NCBI GenBank assembly: GCA_021772615.1
Contig: JAJFLQ010000053.1
Span: 1 to 64,000 of the forward strand
Source: Verrucomicrobiota bacterium
Lineage (GTDB): Bacteria; Verrucomicrobiota; Lentisphaeria; JABSQK01; JAJFLO01
Reading direction: 5' to 3'
Length of the DNA: 64,000 bases
This document shows, in pieces, positions 56,321-64,000 of this stretch. Within the stretch, counting starts at the first letter, position 1, and each line of letters opens with the position of its first letter. Both the position numbers and the translations under genes were made by a program. The notes below the pieces were generated by a model, which saw only the letters and a program-made list of their open reading frames with translations, was not told where the DNA came from and searched no databases.

Positions 56321-57309
56321 GACGCGTCAGCGGAGGCGTCCCACCGTTGCCGGGATGCTCTCGCCTGCAACGCGACCGCAAGGGTCTGGCGCGCTTCAGT
56401 GATGGAATTCATCGGTTGTGCATGTTGGCGTATGGCCTCAAGGAAATGCGCAATTTCGGCCACATACATTTCGTCCAATGCCTCGGCCGGCGGCCCGAGT
56501 CCCCTTGTCTCTTTTAGATTCCCGGACGTATCACCCAGCGATACCGTATTACGCGTGAAATCCCAGTATATGGTTCCGCGGTCGCCGATGATACGGCAAA
56601 ATCTAGAATAATCCCGTTGAATAAAATTCAGATGGATACTCGATATCACGCCGTTGTGGTGGTGTACGAGAATTTCGGCCAGACCGTCGGTTGTGAGATC
56701 GAGGCCGGTCGCTGGAATCGAGACGGCTGCGAGGACGTCCCCGGCGCCGCCCAGCCACAGTGCCAGATCGATTTCGTGGATACAGTCGAGGATTGCACCG
56801 CCCCATATCGGCGATGCGCTGTAGCTCCTGTGGTAGTCGCTGCCGGGCCGCCATGCCGGAAGGTAGGATCCCGTATACAGACGTTGATGCCGTATTGTCC
56901 CGACGGCGTCATTGCGGACATATTCCCTAACGTGTTTCAACCCTCGATGAAAACGCATATTGCATCCCACCATTGTCAGAATTCGGTTGGCGGCGGCGAT
57001 TGCAATGAGCGCATCAAGCCCTTCCAGCGTGTGATACAGAGGCTTCTCGATGAATAAATGGCAGTGTCGGCGGGCGGCTTCCAGGGCCAGTTCGAGATGC
57101 CGTTGCGTCGGCGCCGTTACAAAGACGACTTCGGGCTCAAATTTCCATATCACCGACAGCTCGTGCACGCAATCGCACCCATCACCGGCAGCAACGCCTT
57201 CGTCAGGGTCGTAGGCGAGAACGTCGATACCGTTCATTGACCGAAGATTTGCGGCGTGCCGCCGGCCGATGGAGCCAAAACCGAGTATGGCAATCTTCAT
57301 CGTCTGCAT
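56317..57309 (-). CDS. Gfo/Idh/MocA-family oxidoreductase
   Basis: A 330-residue NAD(P)-dependent oxidoreductase. IAILGFGSIGRRHAANL is the dinucleotide site; HLFIEKPLYHTLEGLDAL contains the EKP motif with the catalytic Lys, and GGAILDCIHEIDLALWL has the Asp/His pair. Likely substrates are nucleotide- or free sugars. A start at 57300 (MKIAILGFG) is equally possible. Between pseC and spsF-type genes, it is an addition to the core pathway and may supply a modified sugar. Confidence 0.88.
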   Translation of the reverse strand: MQTMKIAILGFGSIGRRHAANLRSMNGIDVLAYDPDEGVAAGDGCDCVHELSVIWKFEPEVVFVTAPTQRHLELALEAARRHCHLFIEKPLYHTLEGLDALIAIAAANRILTMVGCNMRFHRGLKHVREYVRNDAVGTIRHQRLYTGSYLPAWRPGSDYHRSYSASPIWGGAILDCIHEIDLALWLGGAGDVLAAVSIPATGLDLTTDGLAEILVHHHNGVISSIHLNFIQRDYSRFCRIIGDRGTIYWDFTRNTVSLGDTSGNLKETRGLGPPAEALDEMYVAEIAHFLEAIRQHAQPMNSITEARQTLAVALQARASRQRWDASADAS

Positions 57310-57310
57310 G

Positions 57311-58468
57311 TCATTTCGAATTCAGCGCACGTTTCAGGCAGTCGACAACGTAATGAACGTCCGACAGTTGCAATGACGGAAATAGTGGCAGGGAAAGGAT
57401 CTGTTCGTACATGGCCTCTGCCACCGGGCATAAACCTTTTTTGAAACCCAGAGTCTGCCTATAATATTGGTGCAGGTAAACCGGCAAATAATGTACGTTT
57501 ACACCGATTCCCTGTTTCCGCATCTCGGCAAAAACCTGATCACGCGTCTTTCCAGCATCATTCTGTACACGCACAACGAACAGGTGCCAGGCGCTGCTTC
57601 GATCGGTTCGGCGCGCCAACGGCTCGATTCCCGGGACATCTGCCAGCAGCCGGTGATACTCGGAGGCGAGGATACGGCGTTGATCCACGAAGGCGGATAG
57701 TTTCGTCAACTGTGAGAGCCCCAGGGCGCATCCAATGTCGGACAGTCGGTAATTGAATCCCAGGTCCACCATGTCGTAGTGGTAGGTCTGTTGCGAATGC
57801 CGTTCACTATGATCGAGATTCAATCCATGGTTGCGGAATGATCTGGCGGACCGTGCCCAATCGCCATTATTCGTCGTGATCGCGCCGCCCTCGCCGGTGG
57901 TGATGACCTTTACCGGGTGAAAACTGAACGTGGTGATATCCGCGAGGCCGCCTACCGGTTGATCGTTGTAGCTCCCTCCAAGTGAGTGACATGCATCTGC
58001 TACTAGCGGAATGTTGTGGTGTTTTGCGATCTCCTGCAATTCACGGTAATCACATGGTTGTCCGGCATAATCCACGCAGATAATTGCCCTGGTTTTCGGC
58101 GTGATGCATGCGTCGATCCGATTACAATCGATCAACAGTGTGTCCGCATCAATGTCGGCAAACACGGGCACGCCGGCTCGATGTAGTATCGCATTCGCCG
58201 TCGACGCAAACGTAATCGCCGGCACAATTACCTCGTCGCCGGGATCGATGCCGCACGCTGCCATAGCGGCGTGCAGCGCTGCACTTCCGCTGTTCAGCGC
58301 TACTGCCTCGTCCGCGCCGGCGACATCTGCGAGATGGCTTTCCAGCTTGCGCACCGCCGGGCCGGTTGTCAGCCAGTCGGAACGCAATACGTCCACAACC
58401 GCCGCCACGTCCTCGTCATCGATCTGGTGGCGACCATACGGTATGCATTGCGGTTTCACCTCAGTCAT
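57311..58468 (-). CDS. pseC: PseC, UDP-4-amino-4,6-dideoxy-N-acetyl-beta-L-altrosamine transaminase
   Basis: A 385-residue DegT/DnrJ-family PLP aminotransferase. N-terminal IPYGRHQIDDEDVAAV and WLTTGPAVRKLE, PLP pocket DACHSLGGSYNDQPVGG, and the Lys in TFSFHPVKVITTGEGGAI. This is the pattern of PseC proteins. It aminates C4 of the product of PseB. It overlaps pseB by 8 bases, as in known pse operons. Confidence 0.94.
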   Translation of the reverse strand: MTEVKPQCIPYGRHQIDDEDVAAVVDVLRSDWLTTGPAVRKLESHLADVAGADEAVALNSGSAALHAAMAACGIDPGDEVIVPAITFASTANAILHRAGVPVFADIDADTLLIDCNRIDACITPKTRAIICVDYAGQPCDYRELQEIAKHHNIPLVADACHSLGGSYNDQPVGGLADITTFSFHPVKVITTGEGGAITTNNGDWARSARSFRNHGLNLDHSERHSQQTYHYDMVDLGFNYRLSDIGCALGLSQLTKLSAFVDQRRILASEYHRLLADVPGIEPLARRTDRSSAWHLFVVRVQNDAGKTRDQVFAEMRKQGIGVNVHYLPVYLHQYYRQTLGFKKGLCPVAEAMYEQILSLPLFPSLQLSDVHYVVDCLKRALNSK

Positions 58469-59441
58469 TTTCGATTAGGCTCTTAAGTTTGTCTGCTGTT
58501 AACCACTTCGAATTCGAGTCGCTGGTATACGCAAACCCATCCGGTGGGGCGACGGCGCCGGAAACTTCCTCCATCTTCCACCACGGATGTGCCGGCCGAA
58601 TGATATATCCGTCATCCAGCTCGAGCGTCTGTCGTGCTTCGTCTACCGAAATCAGAGACTCGTGCAGTTTCTCCCCGGGACGTATTCCGATGTAGCGCAG
58701 CTCGCAGTCCGGGGCGATGGCCCTGGCGAGGTCTGTAACTTTCATGCTTGGAATCTTGGGAACGAAGATCTCACCACCCTGCATCGTGTCGATGCTGTTT
58801 AGTACGAACTCGACTCCCTGCTCGAGTGTCAGCCAGAACCGCGTCATTCGTGCGTCAGTAACGTTGAGCACACCGGACTTTCGCTGTTCGCGGAATACCG
58901 GAATGACGCTGCCCCTGCTGCCGACAACATTGCCGTAGCGACACAGCGACAGCCGGGTCCGCCGTCGTCCGGAATACGCATTGGCCTGCACGAGCATCTT
59001 CTCGGCGCACAGCTTGGTGGCGCCGTAAAGATTGACCGGATTCACCGCCTTGTCGGTGCTGATTGTCAACACCCGTGACACACCTCGATCGATTGCCGCA
59101 TCAATGATATTCTTGGCGCCGATGATATTGGTTTGTACGGCTTCAAACGGATTGTATTCGCACGCCGGCACCTGTTTCAGCGCCGCGGCGTGCACCACCA
59201 CATCGATATCTTCGAAGGCGCGATACAACCGTTGGCGATCGCGCACATCACCAATGAAATACCGCACCGGCGATGTCCCGGCATCAGAGAATCGATGTCG
59301 CATTTCGTGCTGCTTGAGTTCGTCGCGGCTGAAGATGACCAGTTTCTTCGGCTTGTGATCACGCAGCACCGCTTCGGTAAACTTGTTGCCGAAGGATCCG
59401 GTACCGCCGGTAACCAGAATATTGAGATTGTCGAGAGTCAT
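58461..59441 (-). CDS. pseB: PseB, UDP-N-acetylglucosamine 4,6-dehydratase (inverting)
   Basis: A 326-residue extended SDR that starts the pseudaminate pathway from UDP-GlcNAc. ILVTGGTGSFGNKFTEAV is the NAD-binding site, FSRDELKQHEMR is characteristic, and the active site NLYGATKLCAEKML keeps the YxxxK pair. The C-terminal RPAHPWWKMEE block is diagnostic. First of the pse genes on the strand, overlapping pseC. Confidence 0.95.
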   Translation of the reverse strand: MTLDNLNILVTGGTGSFGNKFTEAVLRDHKPKKLVIFSRDELKQHEMRHRFSDAGTSPVRYFIGDVRDRQRLYRAFEDIDVVVHAAALKQVPACEYNPFEAVQTNIIGAKNIIDAAIDRGVSRVLTISTDKAVNPVNLYGATKLCAEKMLVQANAYSGRRRTRLSLCRYGNVVGSRGSVIPVFREQRKSGVLNVTDARMTRFWLTLEQGVEFVLNSIDTMQGGEIFVPKIPSMKVTDLARAIAPDCELRYIGIRPGEKLHESLISVDEARQTLELDDGYIIRPAHPWWKMEEVSGAVAPPDGFAYTSDSNSKWLTADKLKSLIEND

Positions 59442-59449
59442 AGTGTCCG

Positions 59450-60811
59450 TTATTGGTTTGAGATTAGTGCCTTTTCAACGTGTTGATGCCGAACCAGCGA
59501 TCGAATACCCTCGCTGCGGTTACGGAGGTAATCACCGTATTCCCAGCAATTTTCGAGAAATGTCCTGCCATGCCAACCATGAAAGACCAGCTGACTGCCC
59601 CAATGATCATGGCGCTTGTTATCTGGTATATCCGGTCGTTCCACGTAAGACGTGAATTTATCCAGGATCATCTTTCGTATTTCCTCCTGTATTCCCGGAA
59701 GCCATCCCGTAAAATCGCGGCTATCAACGACTTCAACGAATTCCTGAACGGCCGTCAAGATTTCCTGAGAGTCGAGTTCGACAAAGCGATACCGTGTGGG
59801 GGGATATTCATCCAGGCCGAGATCGGAGGTGAGAATTTCGCGAAAGCTCAACAGTCGTTCATTCGGTATCGAGTAGATGTGTTTGGGAACATGAACTTCG
59901 GTATCTCGAAATATGAAGTTGCAGTTAAGTTCGGCGGTATTCAGAAAACAAATTGGTCGATCAAACATTCTGGCAGCCATAAACAGGCCGGAGTCACAAC
60001 CGATATAACATTCGCACGCCGACACAAAATAAAGATCCATCAATGCGGATTTATACTCGGTTAGCGCATAGTCAATCAGTCCGTCCAAAGCGGGAAGCGG
60101 TTTCATCGACACGTCGCCAAGACGAATAACCACAAACCCCTGGGCAATAAGCCAGCGGATAGCATCGATATATTTGAGAATATCCGCATCTCGAAAGTCG
60201 TGGACCGGATCGCTGCCTAAATAGCCAGATTCGCGAACATGGACGCACACGATCCGGGCATCGGCTGATATACCCATATGCCGACGAATGTCCGCGGCGC
60301 GCTTGGTCTGGGAATTCGTCAAGTGAGCCAGACGTGGATATTGATTCAAAAGCGTGAACGAATGGTAGTTTTCGGTGCCGATTATCTTGCATTCAGCCCA
60401 GGGGCCGGGTTCCAAACCGACTCGCGGGTAATACATCAACTCTGGTAAGTGCAGGAAGTCGATCAACCCGGGGAGTCGTCGTTTGATGTGCCCGTGGATG
60501 CCGCGATAGCCGTAGTTCGCCAAGCCGCACAGCCACAACAGACCCGCGACCAATAGGTAACGAAGGTCCTTGCTGCCGACATCGCAGTCGAATCGCAACC
60601 TGAATATTGCTCGGTTGACGACACGGAAATGCGGTATAAGGACCAATTTCTTACGGTCCCGGACAGCAAGCGCCGCGGCGATGTGGATTTCGAGAGCAAG
60701 ATGACCAATTCGTTCGCACCAGGGATTCAGAACGACGTATTGTGATCGACGATAGAGCCGATCAGAAATCGATTGAATCCAAGCACTATGTCGTAATAAT
60801 GGGTGACTCAT
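59450..60811 (-). CDS. TIGR04372-like putative glycosyltransferase
   Basis: A 453-residue soluble protein that resembles the TIGR04372 family of putative glycosyltransferases, found in surface-glycan loci. VCVHVRESGYLGSDPVHDFR near residue 190, a nucleotide-sugar-binding-like VVIRLGDVSMKPLPAL and YIGCDSGLFMAARMFDRP are the recognisable parts. It overlaps the PhyH-like gene by 4 bases and ends 8 bases before pseB. The region is less G/C-rich than the rest of the locus, suggesting separate acquisition. Confidence 0.72.
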   Translation of the reverse strand: MSHPLLRHSAWIQSISDRLYRRSQYVVLNPWCERIGHLALEIHIAAALAVRDRKKLVLIPHFRVVNRAIFRLRFDCDVGSKDLRYLLVAGLLWLCGLANYGYRGIHGHIKRRLPGLIDFLHLPELMYYPRVGLEPGPWAECKIIGTENYHSFTLLNQYPRLAHLTNSQTKRAADIRRHMGISADARIVCVHVRESGYLGSDPVHDFRDADILKYIDAIRWLIAQGFVVIRLGDVSMKPLPALDGLIDYALTEYKSALMDLYFVSACECYIGCDSGLFMAARMFDRPICFLNTAELNCNFIFRDTEVHVPKHIYSIPNERLLSFREILTSDLGLDEYPPTRYRFVELDSQEILTAVQEFVEVVDSRDFTGWLPGIQEEIRKMILDKFTSYVERPDIPDNKRHDHWGSQLVFHGWHGRTFLENCWEYGDYLRNRSEGIRSLVRHQHVEKALISNQ

Positions 60812-61548
60812 TCAGTTTTGTCGATAAACAGTGTCATCTCGAGACTGACCCTGGTCCGATCCACGGTGCTGACCATTCCGCCATGCACAAGTAGATCGTG
60901 GAAAACAATAATATCACCTGGTTCCAGCGGCGCCGGTATGATATCCAGTTTTGCTTCATCTTCGTAAAATACTGGTTTTAACACGCCATCCCGTTTTTCG
61001 GCGCGAAATTTCCAATCAAGTTTCTTTTGCGAGTTCGGTATTATACGCAGACCATTTTTGCCCTTGACCGTATACAAGGAAATCCACACTTTTATCCGTT
61101 CGCGACCGGGAATTGATGGCCAATCGTACATATCCCAAAACCACCCATCTGCATGCATCGCTCCAACATCCATGTTTCCAGGGCGTATGATTCGCCAATA
61201 TATTTCTTCGCATCCGCGTCTGTCTTCATTGGAGATCACGAATTTTCCCAATTTACATTCCAGCGTCTTGATGAAATCCAATTTCTTGATTGTCTCGACG
61301 TCTCTTTCCGACAGCATCCTGGAGTATTTCGTCCACAGCGACTTATGGTCGAAACCATCGCAAAATCTATGATAATGGTCCATCGGAATCGTCTTAAAAC
61401 GCTCAAATTCATCGGGCTGGATCTCCTGCATGCGAGACAACCATTGATCACGGACCATGGCGCGCAATGTGCAAAGATCGCTTTTTTCCATTCGTGTAAT
61501 GTGATAGCCCTTGCCTTCTTCCAGGCTCTTAAGAAGCGAATTGGACAT
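60808..61548 (-). CDS. Phytanoyl-CoA dioxygenase (PhyH)-like Fe(II)/2-oxoglutarate enzyme
   Basis: A 246-residue protein with the HxD motif MHADGWFWD (His132, Asp134), a distal His in VFHDLLVHGG (His217 or His222) and an Arg in TRVSLEM, as in PhyH-type dioxygenases. The start at 61548 has AAGGAA upstream; a longer frame to 61644 overlaps the next gene. The DNA is clearly A/T-rich: the 60 bases 60961-61020 contain 25 G or C, against 35 in 46381-46440. Substrate unknown; hydroxylation of a sugar or lipid part of the glycan would fit the context. Confidence 0.75.
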   Translation of the reverse strand: MSNSLLKSLEEGKGYHITRMEKSDLCTLRAMVRDQWLSRMQEIQPDEFERFKTIPMDHYHRFCDGFDHKSLWTKYSRMLSERDVETIKKLDFIKTLECKLGKFVISNEDRRGCEEIYWRIIRPGNMDVGAMHADGWFWDMYDWPSIPGRERIKVWISLYTVKGKNGLRIIPNSQKKLDWKFRAEKRDGVLKPVFYEDEAKLDIIPAPLEPGDIIVFHDLLVHGGMVSTVDRTRVSLEMTLFIDKTE

Positions 61549-61594
61549 GTTCGTAGTTATTTCCTTTATTGTTGATTCGCCCACAACGACAACG

Positions 61595-62662
61595 TCAATA
61601 TGGAAACGTGCGATGCGCCGCCTTGATGTGCTCGAGCATGACATGCGCTTTTTCGAGTTGGCGGCTCAGCTTAACGTCGAGATCGACGGATGCATCTGCG
61701 AACAGACGCCTGCCCCAATGTTCCGGGAGGAATTCATTGAGGATAATGGTGCACCATTTGAGGCCATAGAGTGGGTAAAGATATGGCAACCGTTCCTTGA
61801 CATCGTCCATTTCCGGCCAGTGCCGATCCATTTCATCAATAAACCCGATTTTCAGGTCTTCACTGAGATCCATTGCCGGGTGCAGGAGAAAGTCTGATAC
61901 GGTTTTAACCGGGTCATCCCAGCCGAAGTATTCGAAGTCGACAAAATTCAGTGCACCGTCTTTGCGCAACGCATTATGAAACCCAAAATCGGATGGGCTC
62001 AGCGTGCGTTGGTGGGCGGGAAGCGGCGAATTCATCGCAAGTGATTGTCTGCAATGTTCTGTTAACGTGTGAAACACAGGCGTCAGGTCATCGTGCAGGA
62101 AGCTGCGACACCGTAGATTTTCTTTGCCTGAGCCGGGAACGCCGCGCAGGCGGGTCAATCGATTGCGGATATTTGCGACCAGTTCCTCGACGCTGAAGCA
62201 TGCCTCAGATGCCGACGGCAGCGCTGTTGCACTCGGGTGTAATCCCCGAGACCGCAGCTGTATCAGAAAGGCGACACACGCTTCGACGTCCCGGATGGTA
62301 ATTGATTCCGGTGTCACCGGTACACCCTCCATGTATGCGTAGATGCCGAGATATCCGGTGTGATCGGCGGCGATCGGCTGGGGGACATTGCCAAAGCCAC
62401 GCTCGTGGAGAAACTGCAACGCGCGAAATTCCGTGTCCAATCGGTTTCGCTGGTCATGTACATCGCGAAAATAATATTTCACGATGTAGTCACCGCCATC
62501 TTCGAGCGTCACCTTGAAAACACGGCTGTTGCCGCCGCGTCGTAGTGAGACAAAACTCGAAACCTCGCGGTCGAGCATGGCATGGACAACGGCGCGAATC
62601 TCCCGGGATTCAGCGGCTATCGGCCAAGCGTTGTCGCGACCGTCTCTTTTATCTGCTGCCAT
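61595..62662 (-). CDS. APH-superfamily kinase
   Basis: A 355-residue kinase of the aminoglycoside-phosphotransferase/choline-kinase fold. The N lobe has the YIVKYYFRD Lys; the catalytic loop is LSPSDFGFHNALR (Asp ~252) and the metal site is FVDFEYFGWDDP. The His usually found two positions before the catalytic Asp (HxD) is Pro in the sequence. The start is placed at the ATG at 62662 (GTG at 62671 possible) and overlaps the HAD gene by 46 bases. It may phosphorylate a sugar or choline-like substrate for the glycan. Confidence 0.8.
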   Translation of the reverse strand: MAADKRDGRDNAWPIAAESREIRAVVHAMLDREVSSFVSLRRGGNSRVFKVTLEDGGDYIVKYYFRDVHDQRNRLDTEFRALQFLHERGFGNVPQPIAADHTGYLGIYAYMEGVPVTPESITIRDVEACVAFLIQLRSRGLHPSATALPSASEACFSVEELVANIRNRLTRLRGVPGSGKENLRCRSFLHDDLTPVFHTLTEHCRQSLAMNSPLPAHQRTLSPSDFGFHNALRKDGALNFVDFEYFGWDDPVKTVSDFLLHPAMDLSEDLKIGFIDEMDRHWPEMDDVKERLPYLYPLYGLKWCTIILNEFLPEHWGRRLFADASVDLDVKLSRQLEKAHVMLEHIKAAHRTFPY

Positions 62663-63237
62663 GATTGACACCGGTATATATCTGCAGTTGTTTTGTGTTG
62701 GTTGTGCGGGTCGAACAAGATCTTATTCACGTTAGGCGGAAAATCCTGGTGTGTAAGGGTCTCTGGAAGATCGTCGATGAAGATTTCGCATCCCAGGGAT
62801 GCGACGCGTTTTACCTTTGATCCACTGGTCGATTCGAAGAAAGCTGCACGGTCGCCGGATACCAGATACTGTTCGAGCTTCATTCCCTTGATCCATTCCC
62901 GCGCTGCGCGGCGCAGGTCGAGTTTGTCTGGATCGTATCGCGATATTCGGGTCTTGTGACTTACAATGTGAATGTCGTCTCGCGCCGCGTGCCGACGCTG
63001 GAGGAAGTCCGTCACGCCGGCGAATACAGTGGCGCGGCTTATGCACCTTCCGTAGATGACAGGCTGAAGCAGGCGCCATTCCATTTCGCCGTCGTCCCGT
63101 TCGCGAATGGCATCTCGAATGACTGTCTTACTGGCTGTTGTCTCCGGCGCGATCAGTCCGCGCTTTAGCGCCTCGTCGAAGATCAACTGGTCGTAACAAG
63201 CGATCGTATTATCGAAGTCTATACCGATAACTGCCAT
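62617..63237 (-). CDS. HAD-superfamily phosphatase, small
   Basis: A 206-residue HAD protein. Motif I is GIDFDNTIACYDQ (residues ~5-17), motif II HIVSHKTR, motif III around K and motif IV EIFIDDLPETL. No large cap. Related enzymes occur next to APH-like kinases in capsule and LPS loci. It abuts the aminotransferase gene (one-base overlap) and overlaps the kinase gene. Confidence 0.82.
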   Translation of the reverse strand: MAVIGIDFDNTIACYDQLIFDEALKRGLIAPETTASKTVIRDAIRERDDGEMEWRLLQPVIYGRCISRATVFAGVTDFLQRRHAARDDIHIVSHKTRISRYDPDKLDLRRAAREWIKGMKLEQYLVSGDRAAFFESTSGSKVKRVASLGCEIFIDDLPETLTHQDFPPNVNKILFDPHNQHKTTADIYRCQSWQQIKETVATTLGR

Positions 63238-64000
63238 TATCGGTTCCGGTAAAATTCGAGCACTCGATCGATGACGAAGTCAACTTCCGTGTCAGTGAGG
63301 TGTTGATGCGCGGGCAAGGTGATTGCGGTACGGCCGTGATCCTCAGAAACCGGAAAATCACCGTCTTTATAGCCCAGGCATTCCGCCGCCGGCTGCAGGT
63401 GCATAGGAATTGGATAATGCACCTTCGCCCCAATGCCGCTGTCTAGGAGCCATGCGAGCAATTCGTCTCGATGTTTCACGCGAATCACATATAGGTGAAA
63501 CACGTGATTCACACCGTTGCGGCGGACCGGGATATCGATAAAGTCGTCGACTGCGGCGAAGGCTTTATCGTAGCGGCTCGCATATCGCCGCCGTGTATCC
63601 GTGATCCAGTGCACATCTTCGATGAGGCGATTTCCGATAACCGCGTGAACACCGTCGAGGCGGCTGTTCACACCGTATGACCGGCAGATATCGCGGCTTT
63701 CCAGCCCATGATTCCGATACAAACGGATTTTTTCTGCAAGCTCTTGCGAACCGGTGATGATGATGCCGCCATCTCCCCACACATTCAAATTCTTAAGCGG
63801 ATGGAGGCTGAATCCGGCGGCATGTCCCCAGCTGCCCGCGCAGCGGCCGTCGACCGAGCCTTTGATCGCCTGGCAGCCATCTTCGATTACGACCAGGTTA
63901 TAGCGATCAGCGATGTCCATTATCGTCGGCATATCCGCCATATTGCCGGTATAGTGTACGGGAAGAATGGCCTTGGTACGTTCCGTGATTGCGGGTTCGA
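63237..64000 (-). CDS. DegT/DnrJ/EryC1 aminotransferase, 5' end missing
   Basis: The last ~254 residues of a sugar aminotransferase; the gene continues beyond the right edge. VVIEDGCQAIKGSVDG carries the PLP-pocket pattern, and the Lys that binds PLP is in SLHPLKNLNVWGDGG. ITDTRRRYASRYDKAF and the C-terminal HYPIPMHLQPAAECLG are typical of the family. An in-frame ATG at 63941 lies inside the protein. Substrate is a keto sugar nucleotide, not identifiable from the fragment. Confidence 0.88.
   Translation of the reverse strand, partial: EPAITERTKAILPVHYTGNMADMPTIMDIADRYNLVVIEDGCQAIKGSVDGRCAGSWGHAAGFSLHPLKNLNVWGDGGIIITGSQELAEKIRLYRNHGLESRDICRSYGVNSRLDGVHAVIGNRLIEDVHWITDTRRRYASRYDKAFAAVDDFIDIPVRRNGVNHVFHLYVIRVKHRDELLAWLLDSGIGAKVHYPIPMHLQPAAECLGYKDGDFPVSEDHGRTAITLPAHQHLTDTEVDFVIDRVLEFYRNR

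Overview
The window looks like the chromosome of a Gram-negative, aerobic or facultatively respiring bacterium. A member of the PVC group (Kiritimatiellota, Verrucomicrobiota or Planctomycetota) is the best guess. The reasons are the pairing of a Na+-translocating NADH:quinone reductase with an alternative complex III, an LbtU-type outer-membrane porin, a low-complexity Ala/Pro-rich tail-anchored protein, and no close resemblance to proteobacterial gene order. This assignment is inference; there is no rRNA or tRNA gene to fix it. Nearly all genes lie on the minus strand; only the HAD phosphatase at 26 kb, the porin at 29 kb and one doubtful small ORF are on the plus strand.

Layout. Positions 1-2200 hold a hairpin-rich edge, a degenerate copy of the 3' end of recD2, and a two-gene cassette (SAM methyltransferase plus GbsR/MarR-type regulator) with a matching palindrome in front of each gene. 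Positions 2183-8485 carry recD2, dnaE and a PTS IIA domain protein. Positions 9062-10192 encode a repeat-rich TLKIK protein with one C-terminal membrane segment. From 10578 to 25925 runs a respiratory island read on the minus strand: ctaB, actABCDE, an NqrM-like small protein, nqrABCDEF and a coupled membrane glycosyltransferase-like gene. No actF gene is visible. Positions 26-30 kb contain a HAD phosphatase, isocitrate dehydrogenase (icd) and the porin with a clear intrinsic terminator.

From 30.7 kb to the right edge is a large surface-polysaccharide locus. It has two asparagine synthetases, four GT4 glycosyltransferases, one GT2 enzyme, three polytopic GT-C-like proteins, a nucleotide-sugar epimerase-like protein, three methyltransferases, a CDP-glycerol-transferase-like protein, a complete-looking pseudaminic acid pathway (pseB, pseC, pseH, pseG, pseI and an SpsF-type cytidylyltransferase), and a terminal set of odd enzymes (TIGR04372-like transferase, PhyH-like dioxygenase, APH-like kinase, HAD phosphatase, DegT aminotransferase cut by the window edge).

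How it fits together. NADH is oxidised by Na+-NQR, and quinol is expected to pass through the Act complex to cytochrome c. CtaB makes heme O for a terminal oxidase that lies outside the window. The polysaccharide locus builds a pseudaminate-containing glycan, probably O-antigen, capsule or flagellin glycan. Intergenic spaces contain a dispersed hairpin element whose stem changes in a compensatory way between copies, a branched inverted repeat, and a heptanucleotide tandem repeat directly in front of an asparagine synthetase. No CRISPR array, prophage, transposase, rRNA or tRNA was found.
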